DNA from: QGNO01 sp964493125
GTDB lineage: Bacteria > Chloroflexota > Dehalococcoidia > Lucifugimonadales > QGNO01
Direction: 5' to 3'
Assembly: GCA_964493125.1 (NCBI GenBank)
Contig: CAZBMS010000004.1
Coordinates: 1-56,960, forward strand
DNA: 56,960 nt
Below, one piece after another: positions 34,266 through 43,529 of the stretch. Positions within the stretch are counted from its first letter, which is position 1, and every line of letters starts with the position of its first letter. The position numbers and the translations under genes were made by a program. The notes beneath the pieces were generated by a model. It was not told the DNA's origin and did no database searches. It saw only the letters and a program-made list of their open reading frames with translations.

Positions 34266-35386
34266 AAATACTAGTAGCATCCACTATTAGCACCAAGAGG
34301 AGGCTTAAGATTTTCTCGAAATCGTTGCTAATAATCATCCTTATATTGTTAACAAGTTGCAGCCAGCCAAAGTCAGATACTTCAACTGACATCACCGTTG
34401 TCTCTAGCAAAACACAAAGTTTTTTTCTCGATATTCTTCAATACGTAGGTTGCACTGTTCATGACTCACCAGATCGACCCTATGGAAATCCGAAACTGAT
34501 ATCAGATGAATCAGGGGCAGTTTGGGTAATTTACAATCAATTGATTTCTTTTGTGCCAGGTGCAGCGGTCAAAGATCAAGAGTTGGTGTTTTGGAACAGA
34601 CAGGACAAGTATTCAAAAAAACTGGACAACTCTCAAATAGGAAAGAGCATCACCCTAACTGCTTCCAACGGCGCAAATAACATCTGGGTGAGTTATGAAA
34701 ACGGGCATGTGGCAATCTTTGACAATAATTCTCCTTTCCAAGAAACGACTCTAAATAGTCCTGAGTTCAAAAAATCAGATGAAATAATTGAAATGGCAAC
34801 TGACGCTGAAGATCAATTGGCCGTGCTTTACAAATCTAATAGTTCAGTAAAATTAGCTTTGAGCAAAGATGGTATTTGGACTAATGTACCAATCAGCGAA
34901 AAAATGAACCCGCTGACTATCGCTTTTGACAATGAAAAACAACTATTTATGGCAAGCGTATATAAAAATATGTTCTTGTCATTATCTTCGTGGCGTAACG
35001 ATCACTGGCTGGAGCTAGCCACAACAGAAATGAAGACTATCCCTAACAAGCTATTGATAGATTCGCGTAATCGTGTGTGGCTAGGAACAAATGAAGGAGT
35101 CTACAGGCTATCTAAATCGGAGAACTCCGCTACCACTTGGTACCTAGAGCAACAAACGGACATTAGAGGTCAAACCATCAAATTAATCGAGCATTCCGAT
35201 ACGGCCTGGCAGGCTATAGAAAGTGGGATAGTCATAGACACTGGAGACTATCCCACTTTCTGGGGTATACCAGGTGTAAGCGATATGGCATTTGATAAAG
35301 ACGAAACATTTTACGTGATTTTTACTCCTAATCTCACCAAGTCGCAGTTATTAGTTTGCCCCAAAGGTTCAGGCCCGAATCAATGA
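34262..35386 (+). CDS. Lipoprotein with propeller-like repeats
   Basis: 374 residues from TTG 34262. A lipoprotein signal is clear: hydrophobic SLLIIILILLTSC with the lipobox Cys at about 33. The mature part has short repeats such as DESGAVWVIYN, GANNIWVSYENG and DSRNRVWLGTNEGVYRL, which resemble two-component-regulator propeller blades, so an outward-facing beta-propeller is likely. No enzyme motif. AGGAGG (34298-34303) lies six bases before an in-frame ATT (34310), which would give a compact MFSKSLL start; this is an alternative to TTG. Function unknown. Confidence 0.72.
   Translation: MKILVASTISTKRRLKIFSKSLLIIILILLTSCSQPKSDTSTDITVVSSKTQSFFLDILQYVGCTVHDSPDRPYGNPKLISDESGAVWVIYNQLISFVPGAAVKDQELVFWNRQDKYSKKLDNSQIGKSITLTASNGANNIWVSYENGHVAIFDNNSPFQETTLNSPEFKKSDEIIEMATDAEDQLAVLYKSNSSVKLALSKDGIWTNVPISEKMNPLTIAFDNEKQLFMASVYKNMFLSLSSWRNDHWLELATTEMKTIPNKLLIDSRNRVWLGTNEGVYRLSKSENSATTWYLEQQTDIRGQTIKLIEHSDTAWQAIESGIVIDTGDYPTFWGIPGVSDMAFDKDETFYVIFTPNLTKSQLLVCPKGSGPNQ
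35218..35261. repeat. 16-bp perfect inverted repeat inside lipoprotein gene
   Basis: AGAAAGTGGGATAGTC (35218-35233) and its exact reverse complement (35246-35261) flank a 12-base loop, all within the coding frame (residues GIVIDTGDYPTFW). No U-run follows. So long a perfect stem inside a gene is unusual. Confidence 0.75.
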
Positions 35387-35447
35387 TGTATCGAACAGGG
35401 TCGTTAATTCTGCTAGACTCAAAGTAGCAACTCTGAGGAGTCAAATC

Positions 35448-36887
35448 ATGGTACAACCTGATGAAAACAAGTCTGCTTGGTGGATCAAAGATTCCTATTC
35501 CGAGGAAGAAATAGGGGACCTTGTAAAGTGGGGCCTCGAACATTTCTGGATGCAAAATCATCAGATGGCGGATTTGGTAGCTCCAGATGGATATAACATA
35601 ATGACTCGTGGGGAAGGAAACTATGTGTATGACATTCAAGGTCGCAAGTACATCGATGGGATGGCTGGGCTGTTCCTCAAGAATATAGGACACCGCTGGC
35701 CAGAAATAGCGAACGCCGTGAGTGAACAAATGACGACCCTAGCATATGCTAATTCTGGAGCATATAGTTCGGTTCCGGGGATTTTACTGGCAAAAAAAAT
35801 ATCTGACCTCGCACCAGGCAATCTAACCCGTACTTTTTTCTGCGGAGGTGGCTCCGAAGCGGTAGAAATAGCTGTGAAACTTGCTAGACAATATCAGTTC
35901 ATAACTGGCAATACGTCTAAAACAAAAATTATATCCCGAAGAGGTCAGTACCATGGCTCGACGTCTACGGCAATGACAATTGGAAACCGCGGCAGGCGTA
36001 CCAGTGGAATGTTCGAACCGTTCCAGCCTAATGCGATACAAGTTGATCCACCATATTGCTACAGATGTCCATGGGGTTTCGAGAATCGAACTAATAAAGA
36101 CTGCTGTATGCTGAGTGTGAAATCTTTGGAAAACATAATAAATGGTGAAGGGGCAGATACCATCGCCGCTTTTATAGCTACGCCGATACCCAGTGGAAAC
36201 CAAATACCCGCAGATGAATATTGGCCACAAGTCCGCGAACTTTGCACTAGTAATAATATTCTATTAATTGCAGATGAGATTATTTGTGGATTTGGCCGAC
36301 TAGGCACATGGTTTGGGATGGAAAGATTCGGAGCCGAAGCCGACATAATGACAATCGCAAAAGCTTTAACTAGTGGAGAGCTCCCCGTTGGCGCAGTAGT
36401 TGCTTCAAAAGACATAGCGGAGGCTTTCGATAATACAGATGGTGAAATGGGCCAATTTCATCATGGGGTTACCTACGGTGGACATCCAGCTGTAATGGCC
36501 GCGGGCCTGAAAAATCTTGAAATTATGGAACGTGAAAACGTGGTTGAAAACTCGAATACTATGGGTACATACTTATATAACCAAGCTGTATCAGTATTAC
36601 AAGAAAACCATCCGATTGTAGGCTATGTTGGTGGTGGATTAGGTTTACTCATGGCCATAGAAATCGTAAAAGATCGAAAAACAAAGGAGCGTTACCCTGG
36701 TGGGTTTGATGGAGAGTTCTCCAAGAGATTCACAGAAATCATACGTGATAAAGGATTGGCAATTAGGGTGGGAGACAATATCACTTTATCTCCTCCACTT
36801 ACAGTAACAAAAGAAATAATTGATGAGATAGTGGACATACTAGATCAATCATTGACCGAGATTGAGCGAGAGTTTCCACCTGAATAA
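35448..36887 (+). CDS. Class III aminotransferase (PLP-dependent)
   Basis: 479 residues, fold type I omega-transaminase. YDIQGRKYIDGMAGL near the start, FFCGGGSEAVEIAVKLARQY, the PLP-phosphate and Asp region LLIADEIICGFGRLGTWFG (Asp276) and the Schiff-base Lys in MTIAKALTSGELPVGAVV (Lys305). PPYCYRCPWG matches a known sub-branch. Amino donor unknown; an omega-amino acid with pyruvate or similar is plausible. TGAGGAG eight bases before ATG. Followed by the GatC-like peptide after 33 bases. Confidence 0.88.
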   Translation: MVQPDENKSAWWIKDSYSEEEIGDLVKWGLEHFWMQNHQMADLVAPDGYNIMTRGEGNYVYDIQGRKYIDGMAGLFLKNIGHRWPEIANAVSEQMTTLAYANSGAYSSVPGILLAKKISDLAPGNLTRTFFCGGGSEAVEIAVKLARQYQFITGNTSKTKIISRRGQYHGSTSTAMTIGNRGRRTSGMFEPFQPNAIQVDPPYCYRCPWGFENRTNKDCCMLSVKSLENIINGEGADTIAAFIATPIPSGNQIPADEYWPQVRELCTSNNILLIADEIICGFGRLGTWFGMERFGAEADIMTIAKALTSGELPVGAVVASKDIAEAFDNTDGEMGQFHHGVTYGGHPAVMAAGLKNLEIMERENVVENSNTMGTYLYNQAVSVLQENHPIVGYVGGGLGLLMAIEIVKDRKTKERYPGGFDGEFSKRFTEIIRDKGLAIRVGDNITLSPPLTVTKEIIDEIVDILDQSLTEIEREFPPE

Positions 36888-36920
36888 ATCTATCTTACAA
36901 GAGATAATGAGAGTAATAAA

Positions 36921-37103
36921 ATGACCCCTTTAACACCAGAAGAAATGCAAGTCCTAGCATCCGCGCTTGGAACTACTGTCCCCGAAGCTGAACTGCCCTA
37001 CATTACAAAAACCGTAAGTGTAGTACTGCGTACCATTGGAAAACTTCAAACGGCTGAACTACACGACATAGAACCAACATTCTCTTATAGAGTGCCAAAC
37101 TAA
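36921..37103 (+). CDS. Short GatC-like protein
   Basis: 60 residues. TPEEMQVLASALGTTVPEAELPYITKTVSVVLRTIGKLQTAELHDIEPTF has the helix-helix layout and the L...D-EPT ending of GatC, but is shorter than GatC and lacks its C-terminal tail. No gatA or gatB is adjacent. GatC-like peptides also partner stand-alone amidases, and an amidase gene lies at 45.2-46.7 kb. It may belong with the preceding aminotransferase. Assignment is tentative. Confidence 0.55.
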   Translation: MTPLTPEEMQVLASALGTTVPEAELPYITKTVSVVLRTIGKLQTAELHDIEPTFSYRVPN

Positions 37104-37120
37104 AATCAGTAAGAGTTCCA

Positions 37121-37894
37121 GTGATTCCCCTATCCAATACCGAGCTAGACCAAAGCAGACATAAACGCCCCGTCGTTACATACCTGGTAGTAGCAATCAA
37201 TTCTGTAGTATTCATATATACGCTTTTACTGGGCAGTGAAGTAACCATTTTTTACTACACCTTCGGAGTTATACCTGAAGAGTTCACATCAAGCCGTGCC
37301 TTCGAGCGCTTGTTGCTATTTGACGGAGTAAGAAACATAGACACTCCATTCCCCACATGGGTCACTTTGCTATCTTCGATGTTCATTCACGGTGGATTCC
37401 TGCATTTTGGCAGCAACATGCTCTACTTGTGGGTATTTGGAGACAATATAGAATCGCACATGGGGCACCTGCCTTATCTAGCCTTTTATTTGATCGCAGG
37501 GGCTATAGCTGGCTGGACTCAAATAATAATAACTCCTTTGTCTCAATTACCGACTATAGGAGCGAGTGGCGCCATTGCTGGCATACTAGGTGCGTATTTC
37601 ATGATTTATCCTCATAGTAAAATACGTACCTTAGTAATTTATTTCTTCATAACAGTTATCCAATTGCCTGCCACACTAGTGTTAGGAATATGGATAATCC
37701 TTCAATTCTGGGGAGGCCTCGGGTCAGTAGCAAATGCCAGCGGTGGAATAGCTTATTGGGCACACATCGGTGGATTTGCAGCTGGAGTAGCCACAGTAGT
37801 CGCTTTTCGACTTTTGCTAAGGCTACCGGTATGGCCAACCAGACGCCCTCCACCTCCACCTCCACCAGTTTTCTGGCGCGGTGAATGGAGATAA
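37121..37894 (+). CDS. Rhomboid-family intramembrane serine protease
   Basis: 257 residues with about six or seven membrane helices. HGGFLHFGSNMLYLWVFGDNIE (loop 1, WR-equivalent region), the nucleophile in PTIGASGAIAGILGAYF (Ser149) and the partner His in AYWAHIGGFAAG (His215) form the catalytic pair. The tail after the last helix is basic and has seven prolines in a row. GTG 37121 start. Lies 17 bases after the GatC-like gene. Confidence 0.92.
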   Translation: MIPLSNTELDQSRHKRPVVTYLVVAINSVVFIYTLLLGSEVTIFYYTFGVIPEEFTSSRAFERLLLFDGVRNIDTPFPTWVTLLSSMFIHGGFLHFGSNMLYLWVFGDNIESHMGHLPYLAFYLIAGAIAGWTQIIITPLSQLPTIGASGAIAGILGAYFMIYPHSKIRTLVIYFFITVIQLPATLVLGIWIILQFWGGLGSVANASGGIAYWAHIGGFAAGVATVVAFRLLLRLPVWPTRRPPPPPPPVFWRGEWR

Positions 37895-37919
37895 AACAAA
37901 CCGCTCGTAAAAAGATAAA

Positions 37920-39875
37920 CTAAAGCCTGTCCAAAAACCAATTCAGCAATCTTTCGTCATAATCTAATCTATTTGAAGGTTTGCCTGCCTGCCTGAAACC
38001 GTGATGTTCCCCTGGATACCTAACGTAAACTACATCCTTTCTATAGTATCGAAGCGCATTAAAGAATTGATCAGACTGGAATGTATTGCAACGGAGGTCT
38101 GCCGCACCATGCATAATAAGCAATGGAGTACTAATGTTTTGTACATAGGTTATAGGCGAAAGCCGCATATATGAGTCTAGATTTTCGAATGGCGGGCCAT
38201 TCATTTCTTTATATCTCGGAACCGTATTGTCAGTATAAGCAAAATGAGAAAACAAGTCGCATACCCCAGCGCCCGCCACAGCCGCCTTAAATCTATCAGT
38301 TTGCCCAATCGACCACTGAGTCATATATCCTCCATATGAATATCCAGTGATACCTAGTCGATTTTCATCAACCCAATCCCATTGAATCATTTGATCCACC
38401 GCTGCCATAAATTCAGGGAAATCTAACTCACCACGTCCACCGTGCAAATAACGCGCGAAATCTTCTCCCCATCCAGTGCTACCCCTAGGGTTTATCTGTA
38501 AAACGGCACACCCTTGTGAGGGTAGCGAAAGAGGGTATGATCCCTGAAAATTGTGTTGAAACGCCCCATGTGGGCCCCCATGGATATCCAAAACCATTGG
38601 ATATTTCTCGCCCTGCTTCATATTTAATGGCTTGATTATCCATCCCTCTATGGAAGCACCATCTGGCATTGATATGGCTACAGGTTCGATTTCTGGAAAT
38701 TGTATTAGGCTCAAGAATTCATCATTAGCATCCGAAACCTTCTTAACATATTGACCGGCAGGTCCATATCTGTAAATTTCCCCTGGATGCTTTTGATCAC
38801 TTATTAAAGAGGCGATATCCCCTTGATGAGAAACTGAGAAAGCATTAATGCACTGTTCCCCAACTATTAGCGGGCTAACTGATCCATCTAAATCGAAAAG
38901 ATTCAAGTGTATATCAGCACCATCATGGACTCTGGCCAACAAGCCACTACCATCCGCCGTCCAATAGATGGGAGATGGCGGTCCCCCAGGCATCTGGGAA
39001 CCTGCCTGTACACTTCTATCAAGACCCTTGGATATCTCTACAGGATCCCCACCGGTAGCAGCGATAACCCACAGTCTGTCGACACGCCCAGCAATGTCAT
39101 CGGTTTCTCCGACACTGCAAAAAGCAATATTCTCTCCGTCAGGCGAAAAGGCTGGCGCAGAAGAATTACCAAAACGATTCGTCAGCCTTGCAATTTTCCG
39201 ATCCTTAATGGTAATCAGCCATAAATCTTCTATCGGATCTCTATCGCGATCTTCGTGTCTGGCAGAAATAAAAGCTAATGATGAACAATCTGGAGACCAG
39301 GTAATCTGCGAGTTATTGTAGGCTCCTTCCGTAAGCTGTATCGGACTTTCACCATCTAATCCAACAACGAATAACTGCATTTTACTTCCGTCAAAATATC
39401 CCTGCCCATTAAATTTGTACTTGAGGTCAGTAATTATCCAAGGTGAAGGCGTATCATGTGTCGATACCGTTTCAACCGATTCATTAACATTTGAGGTAAA
39501 TGCGATCGACTTAGAATCTGGAGACCATGAAAGCTCATAAACACTTCCTTTGAGATCTGTGATCTGAATTGCCTCTCCACCTTTCATTGGCAAAATATGA
39601 ACTTGACTAGAACCACCTGCTCGGTTAGATAGGAACGCCAAATAACTTCCATCCGGCGACCACCGAGGTTGAGAATTACTGCTGCCGCTTAACGTTAACT
39701 CTCGAGGTGCGGCGCCATCTTCATATAACCATATAGAAGATCTATACGTATCACGTTCTCTATCTATTTCCGATATAGAACAGGCAATCAAACTACCGTT
39801 AGGGCTAATCTGCGGATCTGTTACAGTTCTTAACTCAAACAAGTCATCGGCTTTATAACCGCGTTGCTTTACCAT
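37920..39875 (-). CDS. S9 prolyl-oligopeptidase-family peptidase
   Basis: 651 residues. N-terminal seven-bladed WD40/TolB-like propeller with repeated ...SPDGSYLAFLS / SPDSKSIAFTS / SPDCSSLAFIS blades, and a C-terminal alpha/beta-hydrolase: ITGYSYGGYMTQW (Ser513), Asp near 593 in MHGAADLR and His near 624 in YPGEHHGF. Acylaminoacyl-peptidase or dipeptidyl-peptidase type. No signal peptide, so cytosolic peptide breakdown is likely. It runs opposite to its neighbours. Confidence 0.92.
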   Translation of the reverse strand: MVKQRGYKADDLFELRTVTDPQISPNGSLIACSISEIDRERDTYRSSIWLYEDGAAPRELTLSGSSNSQPRWSPDGSYLAFLSNRAGGSSQVHILPMKGGEAIQITDLKGSVYELSWSPDSKSIAFTSNVNESVETVSTHDTPSPWIITDLKYKFNGQGYFDGSKMQLFVVGLDGESPIQLTEGAYNNSQITWSPDCSSLAFISARHEDRDRDPIEDLWLITIKDRKIARLTNRFGNSSAPAFSPDGENIAFCSVGETDDIAGRVDRLWVIAATGGDPVEISKGLDRSVQAGSQMPGGPPSPIYWTADGSGLLARVHDGADIHLNLFDLDGSVSPLIVGEQCINAFSVSHQGDIASLISDQKHPGEIYRYGPAGQYVKKVSDANDEFLSLIQFPEIEPVAISMPDGASIEGWIIKPLNMKQGEKYPMVLDIHGGPHGAFQHNFQGSYPLSLPSQGCAVLQINPRGSTGWGEDFARYLHGGRGELDFPEFMAAVDQMIQWDWVDENRLGITGYSYGGYMTQWSIGQTDRFKAAVAGAGVCDLFSHFAYTDNTVPRYKEMNGPPFENLDSYMRLSPITYVQNISTPLLIMHGAADLRCNTFQSDQFFNALRYYRKDVVYVRYPGEHHGFRQAGKPSNRLDYDERLLNWFLDRL

Positions 39876-40026
39876 GCTCTCGCTCCTCCATTTTTTATTG
39901 GGAAACTAATCTCTACCCTATGATTTATGCGTCTATGCTTGCAACTTAGCAAATTTCAAAGGCTCGCAATGAATACAAATCTTTCTAGATGTGGATTTTA
40001 TGCTCCCAGCATGTAAAATACATAGC

Positions 40027-40902
40027 ATGATGCCAAAATTAACAGCAAAAGATAGACGTCTACGGCTCAGGAAAATACTTTCAGGGAGCAAATGCATAAA
40101 CCCCATATCAGTTTTTGATCCTGTATCTGCCCGAATCGCTCGCTCTTTAGATTTCGAAGTAGCCATGCTAGCGGGTTCGGTAACGTCCGCCGTAGTCCTC
40201 GGAGCACCGGACATAGTCGTATTAACTCTAAGTGAATTCGTGGAGCAAGCTCGCAGAATAACGAGAGCCGCCGACTTAAGTCTAATAGTAGACGCTGATC
40301 ATGGATATGGTAATGCGCTTAACGTTATGCGAACTGTGGAAGAGTTGGAACATGCCGATGTTTCAGCTCTAACCATAGAAGACACCTTTCTTCCAAAACC
40401 GTTCCAACAAACTGAGAATCAAAAGTTGCTAGGTTTAGAAGCAATGGTTTCGACACTAAGAGCAGCACTAAAAGCTAGAAGCGATCCTTCACTCGTGATT
40501 ATTGGTCGTACCGCTGCTTTAGGTTTTGAAGGCATAGAAGAAACCTCAAAAAGAGTAAAAGCCTATTCTGAAACTGGGGTAGATGCGATATTTCTGACGA
40601 ACATTACAAAATGGGAAGAACTTAACACAATAAGAAACTTTACAGACCTCCCAATAATGCTTGGTAGCACTCCTGAAAACATGGATAATCTAGAAAAATT
40701 AGCCGAGACGGGAGTCCGTCTCGCTTTGGCGGGGCACACGCCTTTCCAAGCCTCGGTAAAGGTCATTAATGAAGTAATGTCACACCTGAAACAAGGTGGC
40801 TCATCTCGTGAGCTACAGGACAAGATAGCGACACCAGACCTTATGGGTATTGCGACTGGTGAAGAACATTACACTTCTTTACAAAAAGATTTCCTAGACT
40901 GA
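40027..40902 (+). CDS. Isocitrate lyase/PEP mutase-family, oxaloacetate decarboxylase-like
   Basis: About 291 residues from ATG 40027. Motifs PISVFDPVSARIARSLDFEVAML, TLSEFVEQARRI, IVDADHGYGNALNVMRTVEELE and ALTIEDTFLP closely follow the PA4872-type oxaloacetate decarboxylases (metal-binding Asp in DAD/HGYG). It lacks the KKCGH catalytic motif of isocitrate lyase. There is no ribosome site; TAAAAT nine bases upstream suggests a leaderless transcript. In-frame codons reach back to 39991. Confidence 0.85.
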   Translation: MMPKLTAKDRRLRLRKILSGSKCINPISVFDPVSARIARSLDFEVAMLAGSVTSAVVLGAPDIVVLTLSEFVEQARRITRAADLSLIVDADHGYGNALNVMRTVEELEHADVSALTIEDTFLPKPFQQTENQKLLGLEAMVSTLRAALKARSDPSLVIIGRTAALGFEGIEETSKRVKAYSETGVDAIFLTNITKWEELNTIRNFTDLPIMLGSTPENMDNLEKLAETGVRLALAGHTPFQASVKVINEVMSHLKQGGSSRELQDKIATPDLMGIATGEEHYTSLQKDFLD

Positions 40903-40989
40903 TATAAGGTCTCTGAACTACACTCCGTAAATATTGAACCTTACATCCGAGCGGCCCAGTCCTTGTCAGCCAAGAGTTAGGGATATATA

Positions 40990-42117
40990 TTGGCAACACG
41001 TATGACTTATTCAACTGGTCCTAAAGTAGTAATTGTAGGTGCGGGCGTAGTTGGCGGAGCAGCCGCCCACTACCTAACACTGGCTGGCGCGAAAGTAACA
41101 ATAGTAGACAAAGACCCAATAGGTATACATGCATCTGGACTGGCCCTTGGTGGACTTGGACCATTGTCAGGAGCAGGCATCCCAGATCCTATAGGTAACC
41201 TATCAATAGAAAGCTGGCAACTTCATCTAGATTTAAGCGAGTCGTTAACAGAAGAGTACGATTTCGACTTAGAAAGATCGTTAAATATTATTTTTGACGA
41301 CCAACAACTGGAAGGAATACGAAGCTTACTTGACTGGCAAAAATCTCAGAACGGCTTCAAGGTCGAATGGCTAGATAAATCAGATGTTCTGGACATTGAA
41401 CCTCGACTAGTATCGGCGTTCTTGGGAGCTGTAGTAACTGAACCGACTGGAATAATAAACACCTATAAATTCAACAATGCGCTCATATCAGAAGCACAAA
41501 TTAATGGTGCCGAGCTTGTAGTAGGAGAGGTCAGCAATATCCAATCGAATGGCAGTGCATTGAATGTCTCAATAGAAGGCGGAAGAACGTTGAATTGCGA
41601 CAGGGTTATAGTTGCAATGGGCCCTTGGTCAAACCAAGCTTCAAAATGGCTTGATTTCAATATTCCAATTACTCCTTTGAAAGGACAAATACTGCGACTT
41701 AGATCAGAAGGCCCGCCAATACCTCACATTAGCTGGAGCGGTGCCGACATATACGGCAGTTATGCAGTAACAAAATCTGACGGATTGGTATGGGTAGGAA
41801 CAACTGAAGAAAACGCTGGATTCGATGACACGCCTTCTTCGATAGGGCGTCAGACAATTTTGAGATCAGTAATAAGCATCCTGCCCCATCTAGCCCAAAG
41901 TGAAATCATAAAACATACTGCATGCTTACGACCACTCAGCCCAGATGGACTGCCTATTTTAGGATTCTTACCTGGGAATCCTAAAATAGTGATTGCTAGC
42001 GGAGCTGGGAGAAAAGGAATCCTTTTAGGGCCAGTGATGGGGAAATCAGCCGCCGATTTAGTTCTAAACGGATACACTAGTTCAGATATATCTGCTCTAA
42101 ATCCTGACCGGTTTTGA
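40990..42117 (+). CDS. FAD-dependent oxidoreductase, DadA/DAO type
   Basis: 375 residues. FAD-binding KVVIVGAGVVGGAAAHYLTLAGAKVTIVDKD, then ASGLALGGLGPLSGAG and the second FAD motif GLPILGFLPG...GAGRKGILLGP. Family members oxidise glycine, sarcosine, D-amino acids or similar amines. Substrate unknown. TTG 40990 has AGGG eight bases upstream; ATG 41002 is the alternative. Lies after the oxaloacetate-decarboxylase-like gene and before an MFS carrier on the same strand. Confidence 0.87.
   Translation: MATRMTYSTGPKVVIVGAGVVGGAAAHYLTLAGAKVTIVDKDPIGIHASGLALGGLGPLSGAGIPDPIGNLSIESWQLHLDLSESLTEEYDFDLERSLNIIFDDQQLEGIRSLLDWQKSQNGFKVEWLDKSDVLDIEPRLVSAFLGAVVTEPTGIINTYKFNNALISEAQINGAELVVGEVSNIQSNGSALNVSIEGGRTLNCDRVIVAMGPWSNQASKWLDFNIPITPLKGQILRLRSEGPPIPHISWSGADIYGSYAVTKSDGLVWVGTTEENAGFDDTPSSIGRQTILRSVISILPHLAQSEIIKHTACLRPLSPDGLPILGFLPGNPKIVIASGAGRKGILLGPVMGKSAADLVLNGYTSSDISALNPDRF
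41954..41989. repeat. 14-bp perfect inverted repeat inside oxidase gene
   Basis: CTATTTTAGGATTC (41954-41967) and its exact reverse complement (41976-41989) flank an eight-base loop within the coding frame (PILGFLPGNPKIV), about 130 bases before the stop. Confidence 0.75.
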
Positions 42118-42215
42118 AATCAATTGCCAAGAATCCTTCGAAAGGGATAATTGCTAAAATCTGATTCATTTTATCTCTAGACGAGATCAAATGAAATTAA
42201 GGTTGGATAAGTATC

Positions 42216-43496
42216 TTGCAGAAAGAACCTTCATATAAACCAAGAGTTTTCTACGGATGGTGGATTGTATTCGCCGGTTTAGCCGGAATGTCCATAAGCG
42301 TCGGCTTTGCAAATCACGGTTTAAGTGCTTTCATAATACCAATAGCAGATGAATTCAACGTAGACATCGCAGTCGTAGCAACAATATTGGTCCTAGGAAG
42401 AATAGAGACTGCTTTCATAGGCCCTATAGAGGGTTACCTGGTAGACAGGTTTGGCCCAAGAACAATGATGTTCATAGGAGTCCCAATCCTAGGCATAGGC
42501 CTTCTGGTAGTCAGTGTAGCTTCTAGCCTCCCTACGTTCATCGCTTCATTTTTGTTAGGGGTGATTCTGGGCACCAGCCTAGGATTTAGCATGCCTATCT
42601 CTACAGCAGTTGCAAACTGGTGGCGAAAGAAACGCGGGCGCGCTTTCGGTTTGATGTGGTTGGGATTTAGTGTAGGTGCACTTTTGGTATGGCCAATTAA
42701 CCATGTGATAGAGGCATATGGATGGCGCTGGGCATTTCGAGTCATGGCAATACTAACCTTTGTAGTCGGATTTCCAGTTTCCGCTGTCATGCGGCATAGA
42801 CCTGAGGACTATGGAATGGTTCCAGACGGTGAAAGTCCTAAAGAAAATAATGACCTTTCTGTTTCAAGCGAAAACAAAACCGTCAACAACATTCAGGAAC
42901 AAGAGATCAACTTCACCGTTTGGGAGGCTTTGAAAACTCCTGCCCTTTGGTATTTTACAATGGCGATTTCTGTCAGAGGAGCTGTCACAGGCGCCGTAGC
43001 AATCAACCTGTTTCCATTAGTTGAGTCGCTTGGGGGATCATCAAGTCAAGCCGCATTCCTTTTCGTTATACACGCAATATTCAGCGCACCAGGCAGACTT
43101 TTCTTCAGTTGGGCTGGTGATTGGTTTAACAAAAGGTATCTTATGACAGTTCTTCTTGGTCTACTCGGCATAGCTGTTTTGACTATGTCGCAAGCAACTT
43201 CCATAACATCATTAACTATTCTCTACGCACCATACGCATTAGTCTGGGGAGGCCTGTCGTCCCTTCCACAATCATTCCGTGCAGACTTGTTTGGAAGAGA
43301 ACATTACGCTTCAATACAGGGAGCGATAGCACCTTTCCGAACGGGATTCACTTTTGCAGCGCCAGTCTTCGCAGCTTGGATGTTTGATCAAACAGGGTCT
43401 TATCAAATACCTCTTATGGTATTTGGCATTTTCGCATTCATTGCTATGGGAATGATCTTCATGGCCAGACCTCCTGAAAAACACGTGTCTACTTAG
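42216..43496 (+). CDS. MFS transporter, FYGW/monocarboxylate-like (second copy type)
   Basis: 426 residues, about 12 membrane segments. N-terminal VFYGWWIVFAGLAGMSISVGF and loop LVDRFGPRTMMFIGV mirror the carrier at 33 kb, so the two are paralogues of the same subfamily. A long polar central loop (about 205-230) divides the halves. TTG 42216 start; no nearby ATG. Substrate is probably an organic acid; the adjacent oxidase gene suggests a shared pathway. Confidence 0.87.
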   Translation: MQKEPSYKPRVFYGWWIVFAGLAGMSISVGFANHGLSAFIIPIADEFNVDIAVVATILVLGRIETAFIGPIEGYLVDRFGPRTMMFIGVPILGIGLLVVSVASSLPTFIASFLLGVILGTSLGFSMPISTAVANWWRKKRGRAFGLMWLGFSVGALLVWPINHVIEAYGWRWAFRVMAILTFVVGFPVSAVMRHRPEDYGMVPDGESPKENNDLSVSSENKTVNNIQEQEINFTVWEALKTPALWYFTMAISVRGAVTGAVAINLFPLVESLGGSSSQAAFLFVIHAIFSAPGRLFFSWAGDWFNKRYLMTVLLGLLGIAVLTMSQATSITSLTILYAPYALVWGGLSSLPQSFRADLFGREHYASIQGAIAPFRTGFTFAAPVFAAWMFDQTGSYQIPLMVFGIFAFIAMGMIFMARPPEKHVST

Positions 43497-43529
43497 ATCG
43501 AACTAGATTCAAATAGGTAATTTGTTAAC

